Of a stretch of DNA of 64,000 bases, positions 38,470-50,659 are shown one piece after another. Under the pieces are notes generated by a model. It saw only the letters and a program-made list of their open reading frames with translations. It searched no databases and was not told the DNA's origin. Position numbers and translations under genes: made by a program. The stretch comes from Bigelowiella natans CCMP2755 (lineage: Eukaryota; Cercozoa; Chlorarachniophyceae), in assembly GCA_000320545.1 (NCBI GenBank), contig ADNK01002555.1:1-64000 (forward strand), read 5' to 3'. Each line of letters opens with the position of its first letter. Position 1 is the first letter of the stretch.

Positions 38470-40207
38470 AGTCTTATATTCTTAAACTCTGTTGATTGTA
38501 CCACACACCGGCAAATTTCCTCATCATATGAGAGCAGGACTTAGTGTTTATTGATTCGGATGAAGCTCCTGTGGATATATGAAGATATTTTCTTGCAATG
38601 GGATCGCAAGCACGTCCGATTTTGTCCAAGTATGCGGATACGAATCGCTCGATAGGATCCCTAGTGAATACTACACGAGGAACATTTGGGTTGTTCAAAG
38701 CCTAATTTGCATGACATTAGTGGGTATGTTTATTACTCATAGGTGAGAGAGAGAGCGAGAGCGAGAGAGTGTATCTATATATGTGTGAGTACACAATGTG
38801 GCAAATGTATGAATGTGTGTATCTAAAACTAGGGTGTAACTAGTACACATGGCTATCGCACCTTTTTCCATAATATAAGCTCTACCACAAACACTTTTCA
38901 TTTATCATTTTATTTGTATAAAAATGACTCCCAATCCTTCACGCTCACACATAAAAGTAGCATATGTGTGTGTCGAAAGAGGCTATGCTCGAGCACACAT
39001 AGAGATGGAATGGAGCACTGTAATGGTCATTTTATGTAAAAGTAAATAACATCGAAATTTGTCCTTGTGCCTTACTTCAAGAGCACTTCCCTTAAAAGGG
39101 GAAGGATTATCGTGCCTAAAGTAATTTGTTGATAAAAAGAGTAGTAGCTAAGAGGTATTAGCGGCAAGATTCTAGATGTCTAGATGGTACCGGTGTTTAT
39201 AAGTAAATGTTCAGACTAATTTGATCATGTTTGGAAGACGTACGTGATTGCGTCATACGATTCTAATTCACTTTTTAAATCTTTTATTAACGATGAAAAA
39301 TAGAAGTTCAAAATCTCGCAGTACCAGTAATGATGAGATTGAGCCGATGGCTCTAACCCTGCAGCGTAATTACTAAAAAGCGTTTTCCAAGCAGTGCTAC
39401 CCGTCTTTTCCTGATCGAGATTGACAATGACATCTCTGTGAACGTGTATTAACGCACATTGGTACAGCACATGACACATACATTATTTAGTATTTAGACG
39501 TAGATTTTGTTTCACTTCATATGACGCATACATTATTTAGTACTTAGACGTAGATTTTGTTTCAATTCCTGCATCTTTATCTGTTAAGGATTTCGTTACA
39601 TTTACCGAAATACACATAAACATCTTGGCTCCATGCTTCGATTCCCACAAAAACACATTTCCATCTTGTATGTACGGAAAGTTAAAGTGTTGAACGTCCT
39701 ACACAGTGATTAAAAATTGAGATTGGGAATTGTAACATATCTTGAAGCACACATTTGTACTCTCATAATCACATGTCTTGATACTGATAATTGTACTCTT
39801 ACAATAACATGTGATGCACATACCGACATGCTAAATTTTAAAAGCACGTATCAAAAGTTTTTGTACATGATGCACAATTTTGTAACCTTCGATGAGAAGG
39901 GTCGTTCTTCAGTAGGATGACGATCATAGCGTTGTACGTTTGGATTGAAATTACTGACATCTTTAACAAATACACCCCCGTTAGGAATTATCGTGCTTTG
40001 CCCAATCTTGTTCCGTGACGCTTCAACTGATGAAAGGGGTTGTAGAAAGAAGAATATTAATCAGCCTTTTGATTATCTACACTTTATTTCCAAATTAAAT
40101 GAAGACCATCCGTGCCCACCTTTGATGATGTTTTCTAGGAACAAAAGAGCAAAAGAGGTTATACGAGCTGTTCGCTTTCTTGTGATACTCATGACTGAAG
40201 TCTCCAT
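37340..40207 (-). CDS. Golgi-type carbohydrate sulfotransferase, 9 exons
   Basis: Exons (high to low): 40207-40120, 40026-39887, 39698-39606, 39410-39240, 38701-38509, 38371-38088, 37820-37741, 37704-37605 and 37450-37340. They total 1260 nt, all in frame, for 419 aa. The enzyme class transfers sulfate from PAPS to glycans in the Golgi. The 5'-phosphosulfate loop is EKTGSTAWK (residues 108-116). The 3'-phosphate site is RVVFTRDPIERFVSAY (173-188), as in the Sulfotransfer_2/chondroitin-HNK-1 group. Later come PCHFLPQRQHC and MTFDYQLK, matching 'hw.pq...C....fDy.gk', and an H-x-T turn SHPTDAQDFL. The start METSVMSITRKRTARITSFALLFL gives a basic stub and a weak type II anchor. Intron 37705-37740 is only 36 nt. 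The donor after 39240 is an unusual GTCTTC. Exact glycan substrate unknown. Confidence 0.85.
38399..38470. repeat. Poly-C / (CA)n / (GA)n block in sulfotransferase intron
   Basis: A C8-TTT-C21 tract leads into CA repeats and then GA repeats, in the intron between exons 38701-38509 and 38371-38088. On the transcribed (minus) strand this reads as a long G run that could form a quadruplex in the pre-mRNA. Confidence 0.95.
39480..39571. repeat. 50-bp tandem duplication in sulfotransferase intron
   Basis: CATTATTTAGTA.TTAGACG starts at 39481 and again at 39531, and both copies run into TAGATTTTGTTTCA.TTC. One substitution separates the cores. It lies upstream (minus strand) of the acceptor for exon 39410-39240. 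Confidence 0.9.
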
Positions 40208-40447
40208 TGTAGCAAAGGGAGAGGAGTTTGGGATCTGTGTTCTCTAAAAAAAGATGAATTTCGTCACACTGCTCAGAACTGATAATGACCAAATGTATTG
40301 ATCAACAGTGTGTGTCCGCAGTTATCCATTCTCTTTCTTGATGTGCTACAAAATAAATAATACAACACCAAAATCCAACGCATTTCTATACTGCGACAAT
40401 CCATTTACGTCAGGAAGATATTTCAACTGTGAGTTTTGCACTTCACA
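40208..40447. promoter_or_regulatory. Divergent promoter region, sulfotransferase and porin
   Basis: The two start codons (40207 on -, 40448 on +) are 240 bp apart with no other feature between them, so this segment must hold both core promoters and both 5' UTRs. I do not see a clear TATA box, and no motif can be assigned with confidence. Confidence 0.6.
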
Positions 40448-41577
40448 ATGCCAATCCCCCCATTCTATGGAAGCATTGGCAAGGACGTAAAAGGTCATAG
40501 CAACACGTTAGTTGCATTGGTGACTGATCGTAAGCATGTCGCATCTTGTGTAGGACTTTGTTCGAGAAGAATCAATGACGAAAAAGGTCACAGTAGATTG
40601 CAACAAGCTGTTTTCACTACACACGCGTATTTAGAGCTAAATGGTTTTCATGGGATTTTTCTCATTCCATTCAGATCCAGCAAAACTTTTTGGTGCGAAA
40701 GTTTTGAAGTTTTCAACCTCTAACGGAAAGGGTGCCAGCATCCAATCGTACACAGAATTGAGAGATAAAAGTGTAGTGTCGTACCTCAAGACTAAATGTA
40801 CATCAAAGAAAATTGATTCTACTTTTTCACTCACGGTAAATACAAAGTCTGAGGTTGAAATAGCTGCTTCTTCGAAAAAACTTTACGATGGGTTGAAGGC
40901 GACTCTGACTGGAAAACTGAATACCAGATGTAGTATTTTAGACTTTCAATACAAAAGTAAAATTTATGAAGATTACGGTTTTTCGGGCCAATCCAAATTT
41001 AAATATGAGCCGCATAAGAACACAATAAAAACTCAAATTAGTGGATGTATTGGGGACAAGCGTGGAATTAGCATTGGGGCGATGATTCCACTGGCCATGA
41101 ATACCAATACCATGACACTTGCAGAGGACACATTGCAGCTTGACAATCTGTCTCTTGGTGTTGAACTGAAGCTCAAAGATGCTACCTATCATCTGCTGAC
41201 GTAAATAAATTTTCCTTTCGAAATGTGTGAATCAATCTCAATCTGCGCTAAATTACAAATGCAACCGAAAGCCTAAATCGGAGATGGAGATCGGGCTTGT
41301 GAAAATGTCTTCTAACTTTGCAGTGGGAGGCAAAGTTCGCATTCCAGCTACCGAATGTGAGAAAATAAAGAGCATTCAACTCGCACTTAAACAAAAGCTA
41401 AATGATGCTACAACCATTCATGGAACCGTTGACAGCACTGGATGTATCAAAGGAACCATTTCCAAGTCCTTTGATGCTCAAAATGCGACTGCATCTCTGA
41501 CGTTCGGTGTCAATGTGACTCAAGGCTTGAAGCTAATGCAGCCAGTCGGAATGATGATTGATTTAGGTGATGTGTAG
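40448..41577 (+). CDS. Mitochondrial outer-membrane porin (VDAC)
   Basis: Exon 40448-40493 (MPIPPFYGSIGKDVK) joins exon 40675-41200 through a GT-AG intron. The start matches the VDAC N-terminal helix 'PP.Y.diGK.arD', followed by KLFGAKVLKFSTSNGKG. The alternating beta-strand pattern continues, and QGLKLMQPVGMMID matches the family's 'pGiKLtlsallDg' strand near the C-terminus. VDAC forms a 19-strand barrel passing metabolites and ATP/ADP. The frame breaks at 41201. Removing 41201-41225 (GTAAAT...GAAATG) restores frame and a family-like length, but leaves a TG acceptor. The reading ends at TAG 41575-41577, roughly one strand short of usual. A donor-like GTGATG at 41567 could lead to a last exon beyond the island. 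It may instead be a decayed copy. Confidence 0.8.
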
Positions 41578-41589
41578 TTTGAGCTTTGC

Positions 41590-42880
41590 ACTGCACAAAA
41601 GGTCCCACTAGGATCTGCTTCCAATGCCATGGATCTGTTGATGGCCAAATCCAATTTAGCAGTGCATGTGCTGTCAAACATGACACAAGCAAGCGTGCGG
41701 GCAACCTGGTTGGTCAAATTTCGTGTGAGTTAGTCTAGTAGTCTCTGCATGATGGACACAGCTAGACAGTGATGCAATGTGCGCTGCATGCACATGTTGT
41801 GTTGCATTGTCCACGATGGACACAGCAATGTGATGTGCACCACACTGCACGTTGATGGCATTGCAGCATTGACGTGATCGACACACGCTTTGGACCAGGT
41901 TATCCGTCCGTTTGAAGCCATGCAAGTGACAAGAGGTGTCGTTGAGTCGCGGTTGCAGTGAAATGTTTGACCTCATTAGAAGAAAAACTGCAATTGCAGT
42001 GGAGCACGAAACTGCCAAGATTTTGAATGCTGGCAGTTTTGTGGGAGTGCGCTGTCTCCCATTTGTTGTTGAAAACAATCCAGCAGAGCTTTGCTGAATC
42101 AATTTTTTGGTCACTTTGTCGTTCAGCTTGGCAACATGTTTGGATGGATCAACTCGAGTCCAAAATGTGTCTCGTTGCTCACACACTTGTTGCATGGTGG
42201 CTAGGTGGGCCTCAAAACGAAAACGGTTGAATTGTGCAACGACTTGATGTTCTCTTTGTCACTGAACTGGTGAACAAAATGGGAGGATGAGTTGAAAGTT
42301 GTGAAGTGGGAACCTGTGCCCATCCAACAATCCAGCTGTGCAAGTGCAACAAACAGTGCCCCCCAATCAGAGATGGAAATCGGCATCGCAAGCGTGTCGC
42401 ATGTGCAGATGTTGACTCTTGGGAGTCCGTAGTTTGGATGAACTAGTGGTTCTCCAGGTTGAACTCTAATTGAATGCCTTTTTTAGGCCAATTTGCCTAA
42501 TTTGCCAGCTGTTGTGGGGCCTACGCACATTTCCGAAACATTACTTAGAATCAAAAGGTAGCGTGTTGTTCAAAGATGTGCCTGACAACTCAGGCCACAT
42601 CACAATGCAAGATTTTTAATTTGATGTCGTAGAGGTGAAATGGCAAGCTATTGATGTCTATTGTTGCATTCATGTGATGATTCAATTTGTGCTTAAGTGT
42701 ATTGCGCACACTTCAAACGTACAAGAACGTGGTGAGGAGCGCGCAAAAACACTTTCTCAACTCAAAAATGTCGTGGATTCTGTCATGGAATGAGCAAGGT
42801 TTGCATGCGAACTGTAGCACGGGGTTGACTTTCTGCAGAATCAGATTCCACAAAATGGATAGCGTTAGCAGATGCAAACA
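41590..42880. other. TGCA-rich compositional island 3
   Basis: It begins within about 15 nt of the porin stop and ends about 90 nt before the ABCG start. By my count about two dozen TGCA occur in 1.3 kb, against about 5 expected, with strong TG/CA excess. A 173-residue minus-strand open frame (41674-42195) has no protein-like pattern. If the porin has a distal last exon, this island is intronic. Confidence 0.7.
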
Positions 42881-42972
42881 TATTTTTTGCCTGTTTTTAT
42901 TGGTTCTACAAAAGTGAAAAATGAAGAGTGGGTTTCTTCAATTTTGATAGATGGGTTGTGCAAATCACAAAC

Positions 42973-45900
42973 ATGAGGAAAGCTAACGATTTCATTTTAG
43001 TTTCCAAGCAAACTCCTGACGCCCTTGGTAGTTGGAAACAACTGGCGCTAAAGTTTCGTACGACATGTGGATTTACTGGATTTTCTGATGAAGATGTGTT
43101 TAGACTCGTAGTGACTAAAGGTGGTAGTTTGACTCCGCGGATTCTTGAAATATGTGTAAATAGCCGCAGAGCGAACTAAAATTCTTTCATCTTAGATGAC
43201 AAGAAGGTTGCAATAGTGAGCTCGGCCATCGAATGGTTCATGTTTTACCAAGGATATAAAGACGAACATGTAAGAATTCGGTATTATTTCTCAGTCAAGT
43301 ACGAATAAAAGACTAAATAGTTTCCTATATGGCATGAATACTTTCCCAGTAACTATGCGTAAATTATTCTCAGCATTGTAGTTGGGAATTCTAATTGCAA
43401 CGACTCTAAGGTCTGATATGTACCAAAATAATATGTATGAATATGTAATGCGCGATCCACATGACGCAGAGTAGCAAAATTTTATTTTCCTTCATTTCGT
43501 TTAAAAATAATGCTGTGCTTAATCAGGAGGATACTACTGTTGCCTCCTCAACATTTACCAATACTGATGGAATGCTGCGTTTAAGTCTTCCACAAACTCG
43601 GCTGAATACTGGGCTATTAAGAACTGAAGTAAGCGAGAAAACCAATTGCAGAACATGGAGCCAGCTGTATTAATGTATCAATACATATGTGAATATGTAT
43701 GTTATATATTATGTGTATACGTGTATGCATTTATGAATTATATGTAGCATATAATATTTGCCGTCACGGACTGAGTAATGTTATATCGACTTAAACATCG
43801 GGTCTAATAAGAGAACGTTCTGTAGGAAGTTGGAAGAAGAAACTCCAGCCAGTATGTAACCTCTGCCGTGACTGTTAGTACGGCTACTATAGAAACTGAA
43901 TCGTTTGGGAAGAATAAGGCGGATACTTTATTTTCCATGCCTCATTCACGTAGTAGTAATGCGCAAGATCTAGAAATTGTTGTGAAAAGAAAGTCAAATC
44001 AATTAGAGGAAGACTTGATCCAGGTAGTGAACATAAAAGTTGCTTTCTTCTTTTTATAACCGTATTACCACATTAAACATCCTAACATATTTTGGTCTTG
44101 AACAGAATACGAAGAATAAATTTTTGGTAATTTAGGTAGAGGAGACTAACCAGAAACAAAAGGGATCCTTCAACACTGTCTCTTTTTCCCACAACGTCAA
44201 GGCCACTACCATTATTGGCCCTCTACCTCTTCAACACGACGCTAAGAATGCTGAGATTGCTCAACGAATACCTGTTTCCTCGAAAGATGGAAAAAATCGC
44301 CATTCAGTTTATTCTCAGAACAAAATCAATTCCAGTACCTCAGAGGGATCTGGACTTAGACTGCTTTCGAACCCGGGTATCATGCACGCTCCAAGTGACA
44401 TGGCTTACCAGCTACAGAAAGAAACAACAAGATGCGAGGATGTTAAAACTAAAGGGCGGGAATATCCCATGATGTATGTAACTAAATCAAATTGATATTT
44501 TTTGAAGTACAAAGAAATAAAGTATAGTGGCATAAACGAACTGATTTTGCTGAAATTCAACATTTTATTATACGACTTTGTAAATACAGCTGAATAAAAG
44601 CCCAGTTTCAAACACAGTTTTGTTTTGTTGTTATCTGACGTAAGTAATTTTTTAAATACAATACGGATAAAGAATTTATATTTAGGTTTCTAAACATGAA
44701 TGTTTCTTTGCTTCTGTCAACCAACTTAAAATCCTACATAGAATGAACCATTTTTCTTTGCATTTTATTAAACAATGCAATATTCTTAGTAACTACTACT
44801 ATCCATACATAAAGGAACGAAATTCAAAAGCATATCAAAACCTCTAAAGAATTGTCGCAGCTTGCTTTATTGGGAACCGTGCGCTATGGAACAAGTAGTG
44901 GAATTCCCACAGAAATATATGTCAAAGATCTTTGCATCAGCACGCCAGAATTCCAAATACTACGCCACGTGACTGTAGCTCTGAAAAATGGGTAATTAAT
45001 GCTTTTATCGAATTACCTATCTCTTCCTTTATTGTTCCTATTTATGTATCTATAAATGATGCGAATGATGTTATTGGTGGTGTATTTACATAGAGAGCTC
45101 AATGCATGTCTCGGTCCCTCGGGTGCAGGGAAATCGTCATTATTCGACTTTCTAACGGGAAGGTTTAAAACTGATATCTCATATTTAATGAGAGAGAACT
45201 GTCTTCATGACTAGAATATGTGAAAGATAGTGTCTTTAAATTTTTAGTCAGATTCGATCAAAATAATGATAACATAGTCGTTACTACAACCAACCTCTAG
45301 TGATGGATTTGGTAAACAGAAATATAGAGGCTAATGTCACAAATGGGGTTGTAATTGTTAATGGAAGAGAAGTCACGCCAGAATGGTCTTACTTAATTCT
45401 AGAGAAGGAAAAATATTACTTACTCTTAAAATAGCAAAATATATTTTTGTATCATTGAATTTGTATACCACTAATCCCGACAGACTTATACATGTTCATC
45501 GTTTATATTCTACTTCTAAAAGCTACATATCACCGTTAGGAGATCCAAAAATATAGCTTATGTAGAACAGGATTCGTCACTACTTTCAACCTCCACTGTT
45601 CGAGAGGTTCATAAGAAAAATACTTATAATTAGTATCATAAGTAAACTCTTAAATCCAAATATCACACCAATTGACAAATTTGTTGAATTGAATACTGTT
45701 TCTATAAAGGCCTTAATGTTTGCTGCAAAAATACAAAGAGCAGATACTATTTCCGAGGATCATGTCATTCATAAGGTCTTCGACATGATATGACGATAAA
45801 ATGCTAATTAATGATATTAGTTTCGTAGACATGGCTAGTAGTGTCCTTATCCAAATTACTTAGTAGAATAATTAGCATCATTACCTTTAGTTCAGATATG

Positions 45901-48900
45901 GTAATTCTCCCTGATTTTGTCAATCTTTATTTTGATGCGAGAACACATATGAGTATTTCAACATGCTACTGGCTTCTTTTTCCTTAGGTCGAGGAAGCTT
46001 TACATATCCTTCAACTGGATCATCGGTAGGTTGGACATATTTTTTTCCCCATCGTATCAAGTGTTTCGCTACATATTTTGCATCATCCTCTTCAAATGCA
46101 AATGTCTTATTCTCGCGTTAGACTGCATATGGTCGTATAATCAAATTATTAAGTATTATGCCAATTATAATGAAGGCAGCATAATTTCATTGGTGGCAAT
46201 GTTGAGAACTGGTATGGAGGCATTCGGAGTCTTTCAGGTACATAAGATTTATCATACAGACTTGATATAATCGTTCGACCGCGAAATATTAATGATATTA
46301 GTAAAATAATGTTATATCGCTCGTATTGCGATTGATAAACTCCTTAAGCCTGTAAAATTGGATTGGAAAAATCGATTTATGTTATAACACAATATCAAGT
46401 TAATCTGATAACAAAGGAATATTTTATGTTAATCATTTTAGTTACATCTTAGGTGGCGAAAGACGTCGACTAGTTATTGGAGAACAACTTGTTAGGGATG
46501 CGGAAATTATCGTTCTTGATGAACCAACATCAGGTATGCACGTGGAAACTGTATTGATGATGCAAATAATGGTGAAGAGAGTGAAGGGTATCAAGGGAAT
46601 CCGCATGTGTCTCTTACTTCTCCTACTAGTTTACCAGAAGATAGCTTCCGAAAAAGCCATGATTGAAAATATCACCATGCTATAGTTGTTTATTATATAA
46701 GGATGATATTGAGAAGTGTTGTTTATGTAAAAAAATTTTAAGAAACCAAAATGTGATTACTATGCTTTTAACTGTCACTTTAACTTCTGAGTTTTTCTAA
46801 AATTCATAAAGGTGTCGATTCTGCAATTGCTTTGGAGATAACAATACTTTTGAAGGAGCTGTGCAAACGAGGCAAGACCGTTTTTGCATCTTTCCACCTT
46901 CCGTCGTCACAGATGTTTCAAAGGTTAGATATTTTTGCATTGAAATATATATGATTATTACTATTTATTATCGCTTGAAGTTGTAATACTGAAATTGATA
47001 TCAAAGGTTTGATAATCTGTGCTTAATGGCCAATGGTCAAGTAATTTACAACGAATCTCGGTATATAGGATAATATTAATTAACACGAAGGAGTAGCTTT
47101 TCGTTTTGGTATAGCATCACTTCTCAAAAATAGCATGTGTATGATTTCTTCCTATAATATATAGGTTTCTTTCGTAAATAAAAAATAATTACCAGCAATA
47201 ACTAAATCTACTCAGAAAACGAACACACATACACACACTACACAATTACATTATCATGATCACCATCATCATCATTCAAACCACATATATGCACAAGGGT
47301 ATATTATCAGGGCTGCAGCAGTAAGCTTTTTCAATTTATGCAACGAGCCATGTCCAATTGACTATAGGTATTTCTTTTTTGGGGTTCTGCAATATTTCAC
47401 TACATTATAGGTATGCAAATATGATAATCACGATATGTTTCACATTTAGCCCTGCGGACCATTATCTCCAAGTGATCTCGAATCGTGAGCGGGCAGCTAC
47501 TATATCGAAAATATTTAAGACTGAATTCCAGGGAAGAAACAAACTGAAACGGTATAGGGATCTTTGATGATAGTGAAAGTATCCATAGTATCAATTGATT
47601 TAGATTAGAGTTGTCGATAGTATACATCAATAATGCCTCATAAAAATACAGTGATGATACTAATAAAAATAAAGATATAATGCCAAGAATGTCAGAGTTT
47701 ATAATAAATATACATTAGTAAATGGCAGAAACTATAGAACAAAATCCTTTAACTAGGGTATTTTTTTATTTTTGTGCTAATTCTATAGAACAAAAGAAGC
47801 TTTTCGCTACCCGAACCTTACTGTTTCCTCATCATTTTCCACTCAATTTAGGTATAAAATATGTATTTGTTATTTTGGCATTATTCTTCTTAAAATGTTA
47901 TCACCAACTACATCACCCTGGTGTAGTTATTAAAATAAAATCAGTTACAATATGATGTATTTTTTACATTAGAAAAATCTCTTACTTCTAGCTTTGATAT
48001 GATATTTTCATGATTAATTTCAAAATTGAAATTGGTATTAATATATGTTACGTATTCTCGTAACGTCTGTCAGAATATGAAATATGTAATAACGTAGTAT
48101 TTGTAATTACGATCGGGCCTAATCAAGAAAAATATATACTATTGAATTAAGGTGTCTCTTCCTCCGGAAATCTCGCCAATGGGCACGCGATTATGTTCTC
48201 CTTGGGGCACAAATACTAAACTATGTATACTATTTTCATTTTCCTAACCTATTTATTTAGATGTCTTTTGAATAACTCCTAGTGTTACTTCTCGTGTACT
48301 TTCATTAAACGCTATTCAGATGCGTCAAAATCTTTCTCACGTAATAGAATTAATTAGGTGTTAGCTGGGCTTCTCTTTGGCATCCAGTATCGACCGTTTG
48401 TCCTTGACTCGGAAGAGATTGTAAACGGGGCGTTCCAATTTAGACGAAATTTTTTCGTGGTAGTCATCCATCTATATTAGCTACGATTATTGAATTAGAT
48501 AGAACATACATGTTGCATGAATGAATAAATTAACTTGACATAGGGTTTTGAAATCATTATCTGTCCGCTTTGAAATATATGTTGCTTCAACTACTATTTT
48601 TACATCTTTTTTTTCTTTTAATTTTAAATAAACTATAACTTCATGATACTGCAATCCAATAAGTGGAAGGGCAAGACCAGGATCAATAATTTGAAAAGTT
48701 GTGATTAAATCTAAACTGGGGATATCAAATTTTACCAGATTTAATGTCTGATCTAAAGTATTAACCTATTGACAATCAACTAGTTAGTGTTAATGGTCGC
48801 TGCATTCACTCCGGGGTTCACTTCAATTGCAAAATTTGAGGCTGAGAGAGGTGGAATATAATATGTTCTGCGGCGAATAAAACAACATCAATATGACTAA

Positions 48901-50655
48901 CGTTGCCGATATTATAAATCTATTGAAGACCTACTATCAATATTATTGCCGTCAGTAGGTATAATCATAATAATTTATCGTTATACTTGACGTTTCTGTG
49001 AAGGAGTTATATTTCCCAAAGAATTCATATCATCGCCTGGAAAACCTGTATGATAAGAATTATCATCTTAAATCACAACTATTACATATAAACTCCGCGA
49101 TTCATGTAACTAATCTTTACAATAATGAATACCAGAGCAAGTAAAAAAGACTCAAAATAGTCTGATGGTCAAATAAATAAACTATATACTGGTACAAGGT
49201 CTCTTACGTCGCGAAACTGCGAGCAAGCGATATGGATTCTTGGCACATTTCATATCTCTCACTGCATGCTCTTGGGTGTGACTTACAATAAAATGTCTTA
49301 TGGCACTTAAAAGCTAATTGGTATTTGCTACGAATAAATGACGGATTAGGTCGTTGAATCGATATCTGCAATCGTCTTTTCCATCTGCTTCTACTTTCTA
49401 TCTGGGCTGGCAAGAGACCGATATGCCGGTTGCATTTTCATTCTGGTAGTTCTAAATTCTGAATAGAGAGTCGTGAAATCAGTTCAGGAGCAATTCAATT
49501 ATATATACGATGCATAGAACAACCATTGATATTAGAGTATCCTTTTTGCGGTTTGTAGTATGGTTTGCCATATGTATAACTTGTTAAACGTACAGAAAGC
49601 AAATTTAAATGCATTTCGCGTTAACAATTCGAGGTTGACATGGAGTGTTTCTCCTATTTCTCAGATTGCGTTTATGCTCCTTAATGAGACGTTAGGTCCA
49701 TCTATCCAAAGAAATATCCGAAAATATTACTAAAATTCATATATTCACTTTCGTTATTAGCATCATTTTCTCAATCGCTCAAGCATTACATGTCATTTTT
49801 TGCTTTAAACCATTTTAACTCATTTACTAGGATTGATAGCTGCCATTGTGAGTCCGAGTTTCGCCTTAGCGATTTTGATTCATACGCCTCCAATTTTCTT
49901 GATGTTTGCTGTCGCACAACGGGGCATCGAAGGGCTAAATGTCAGTTCACTCGATATATTAAACTATCGAGAATAGCGATTGAATACTTGAGGTTCTTCG
50001 AGAGATCACAACGAAGCCATGAGCGTGAGATATAACCTAGATTGTAAGAAGTATTTATGTGAAAAATAGCTGTGCGCTTTTAAAATATAAATGATGTTTT
50101 TTTTCCCTTTGCTGTTGTAACTTCATTTTTACAACATCAATTCCCACTTTTCAAATTAATTAGGATGTCTTAATATACTTAAATCCGTTTTCTTACGCTT
50201 CCATCGCTCTTCTGGAGAACGAAGGACTCGGAGCAGGTGACAAGAATAGAAAGAAACACATAAAAATGCAAAGACATTTTTATACGGGAAAATCTCAAAT
50301 TTATTTTATTACTGAAGAAACCTATGGGCTTCGTCGTTTCGTCTTGAGATAGATGTTTGGAAGTAGTCGCCAAACCCATAAATACAAATACCATCGTTTC
50401 TTATCTTCAGTTAAATAAAACCACAAACCTGTGCAAAATAATTCACTTACTAAAGGCGTGTTCCCTACCGGAAATGGCGAAACTCGCAGTCTACTTGAGG
50501 AGCGTGAGTTCACAGATCCAGAAATTACAATGAATGGACTAGGAGTCTGGGAAAATTTTGGAGCCCTTCTCGCGATAGCTTTTGTTTTTCGAGTGTTTGC
50601 ATATTATCTTCTTCTAAGATTCCATGATGCAGGACGGGTTACGAAACAAAATTGA
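42973..50655 (+). CDS. ABCG (White/BCRP-type) half-transporter, 26 exons
   Basis: Exon starts: 42973, 43196, 43527, 43826, 44136, 44815, 45094, 45320, 45540, 45710, 45988, 46176, 46453, 46812, 47007, 47311, 47450, 48152, 48358, 48784, 49199, 49350, 49596, 49831, 49993 and 50456. They total 2724 nt, all junctions in phase, for 907 aa. ATP-driven exporter of lipids or xenobiotics, with the ABCG order NBD then membrane domain. The N-terminal ~330 residues are a Ser/Thr/Asn-rich extension. Walker A is GPSGAGKSS (364-372), the Q-loop is YVEQD (Q412), the signature is LSGGERRR (478-485), Walker B is IIVLDEPTSG (498-507), and the H-loop is H535. Then SPADHYLQVIS, the membrane entry RKSRQWARDY, LAGLLFGIQY, AERGLLRRETASKRYG, and the C-terminal ENFGALLAIAFVFRVFAYYL. 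Half-transporters dimerise. The donors at 45386 and 45776 are GTCTT, and the penultimate intron is 48 nt. Confidence 0.93.
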
Positions 50656-50659
50656 CATA

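Noticed and set aside
41674-42195. 173-residue minus-strand open frame in island 3
   Set aside because: No domain, no splice context and His/Cys-rich composition caused by TGCA/CATG excess; most likely an artefact of the island's base bias.
42900-42976. Possible distal last porin exon ending in TGA that overlaps the ABCG ATG (ATGA)
   Set aside because: It joins in phase from the donor-like 41567 site, but the encoded peptide lacks the glycine-rich last strand, and a stop-start overlap is a bacterial habit. Kept only as an alternative.
49204-49413. 69-residue minus-strand frame in the ABCG gene
   Set aside because: Antisense to two verified ABCG membrane-domain exons.
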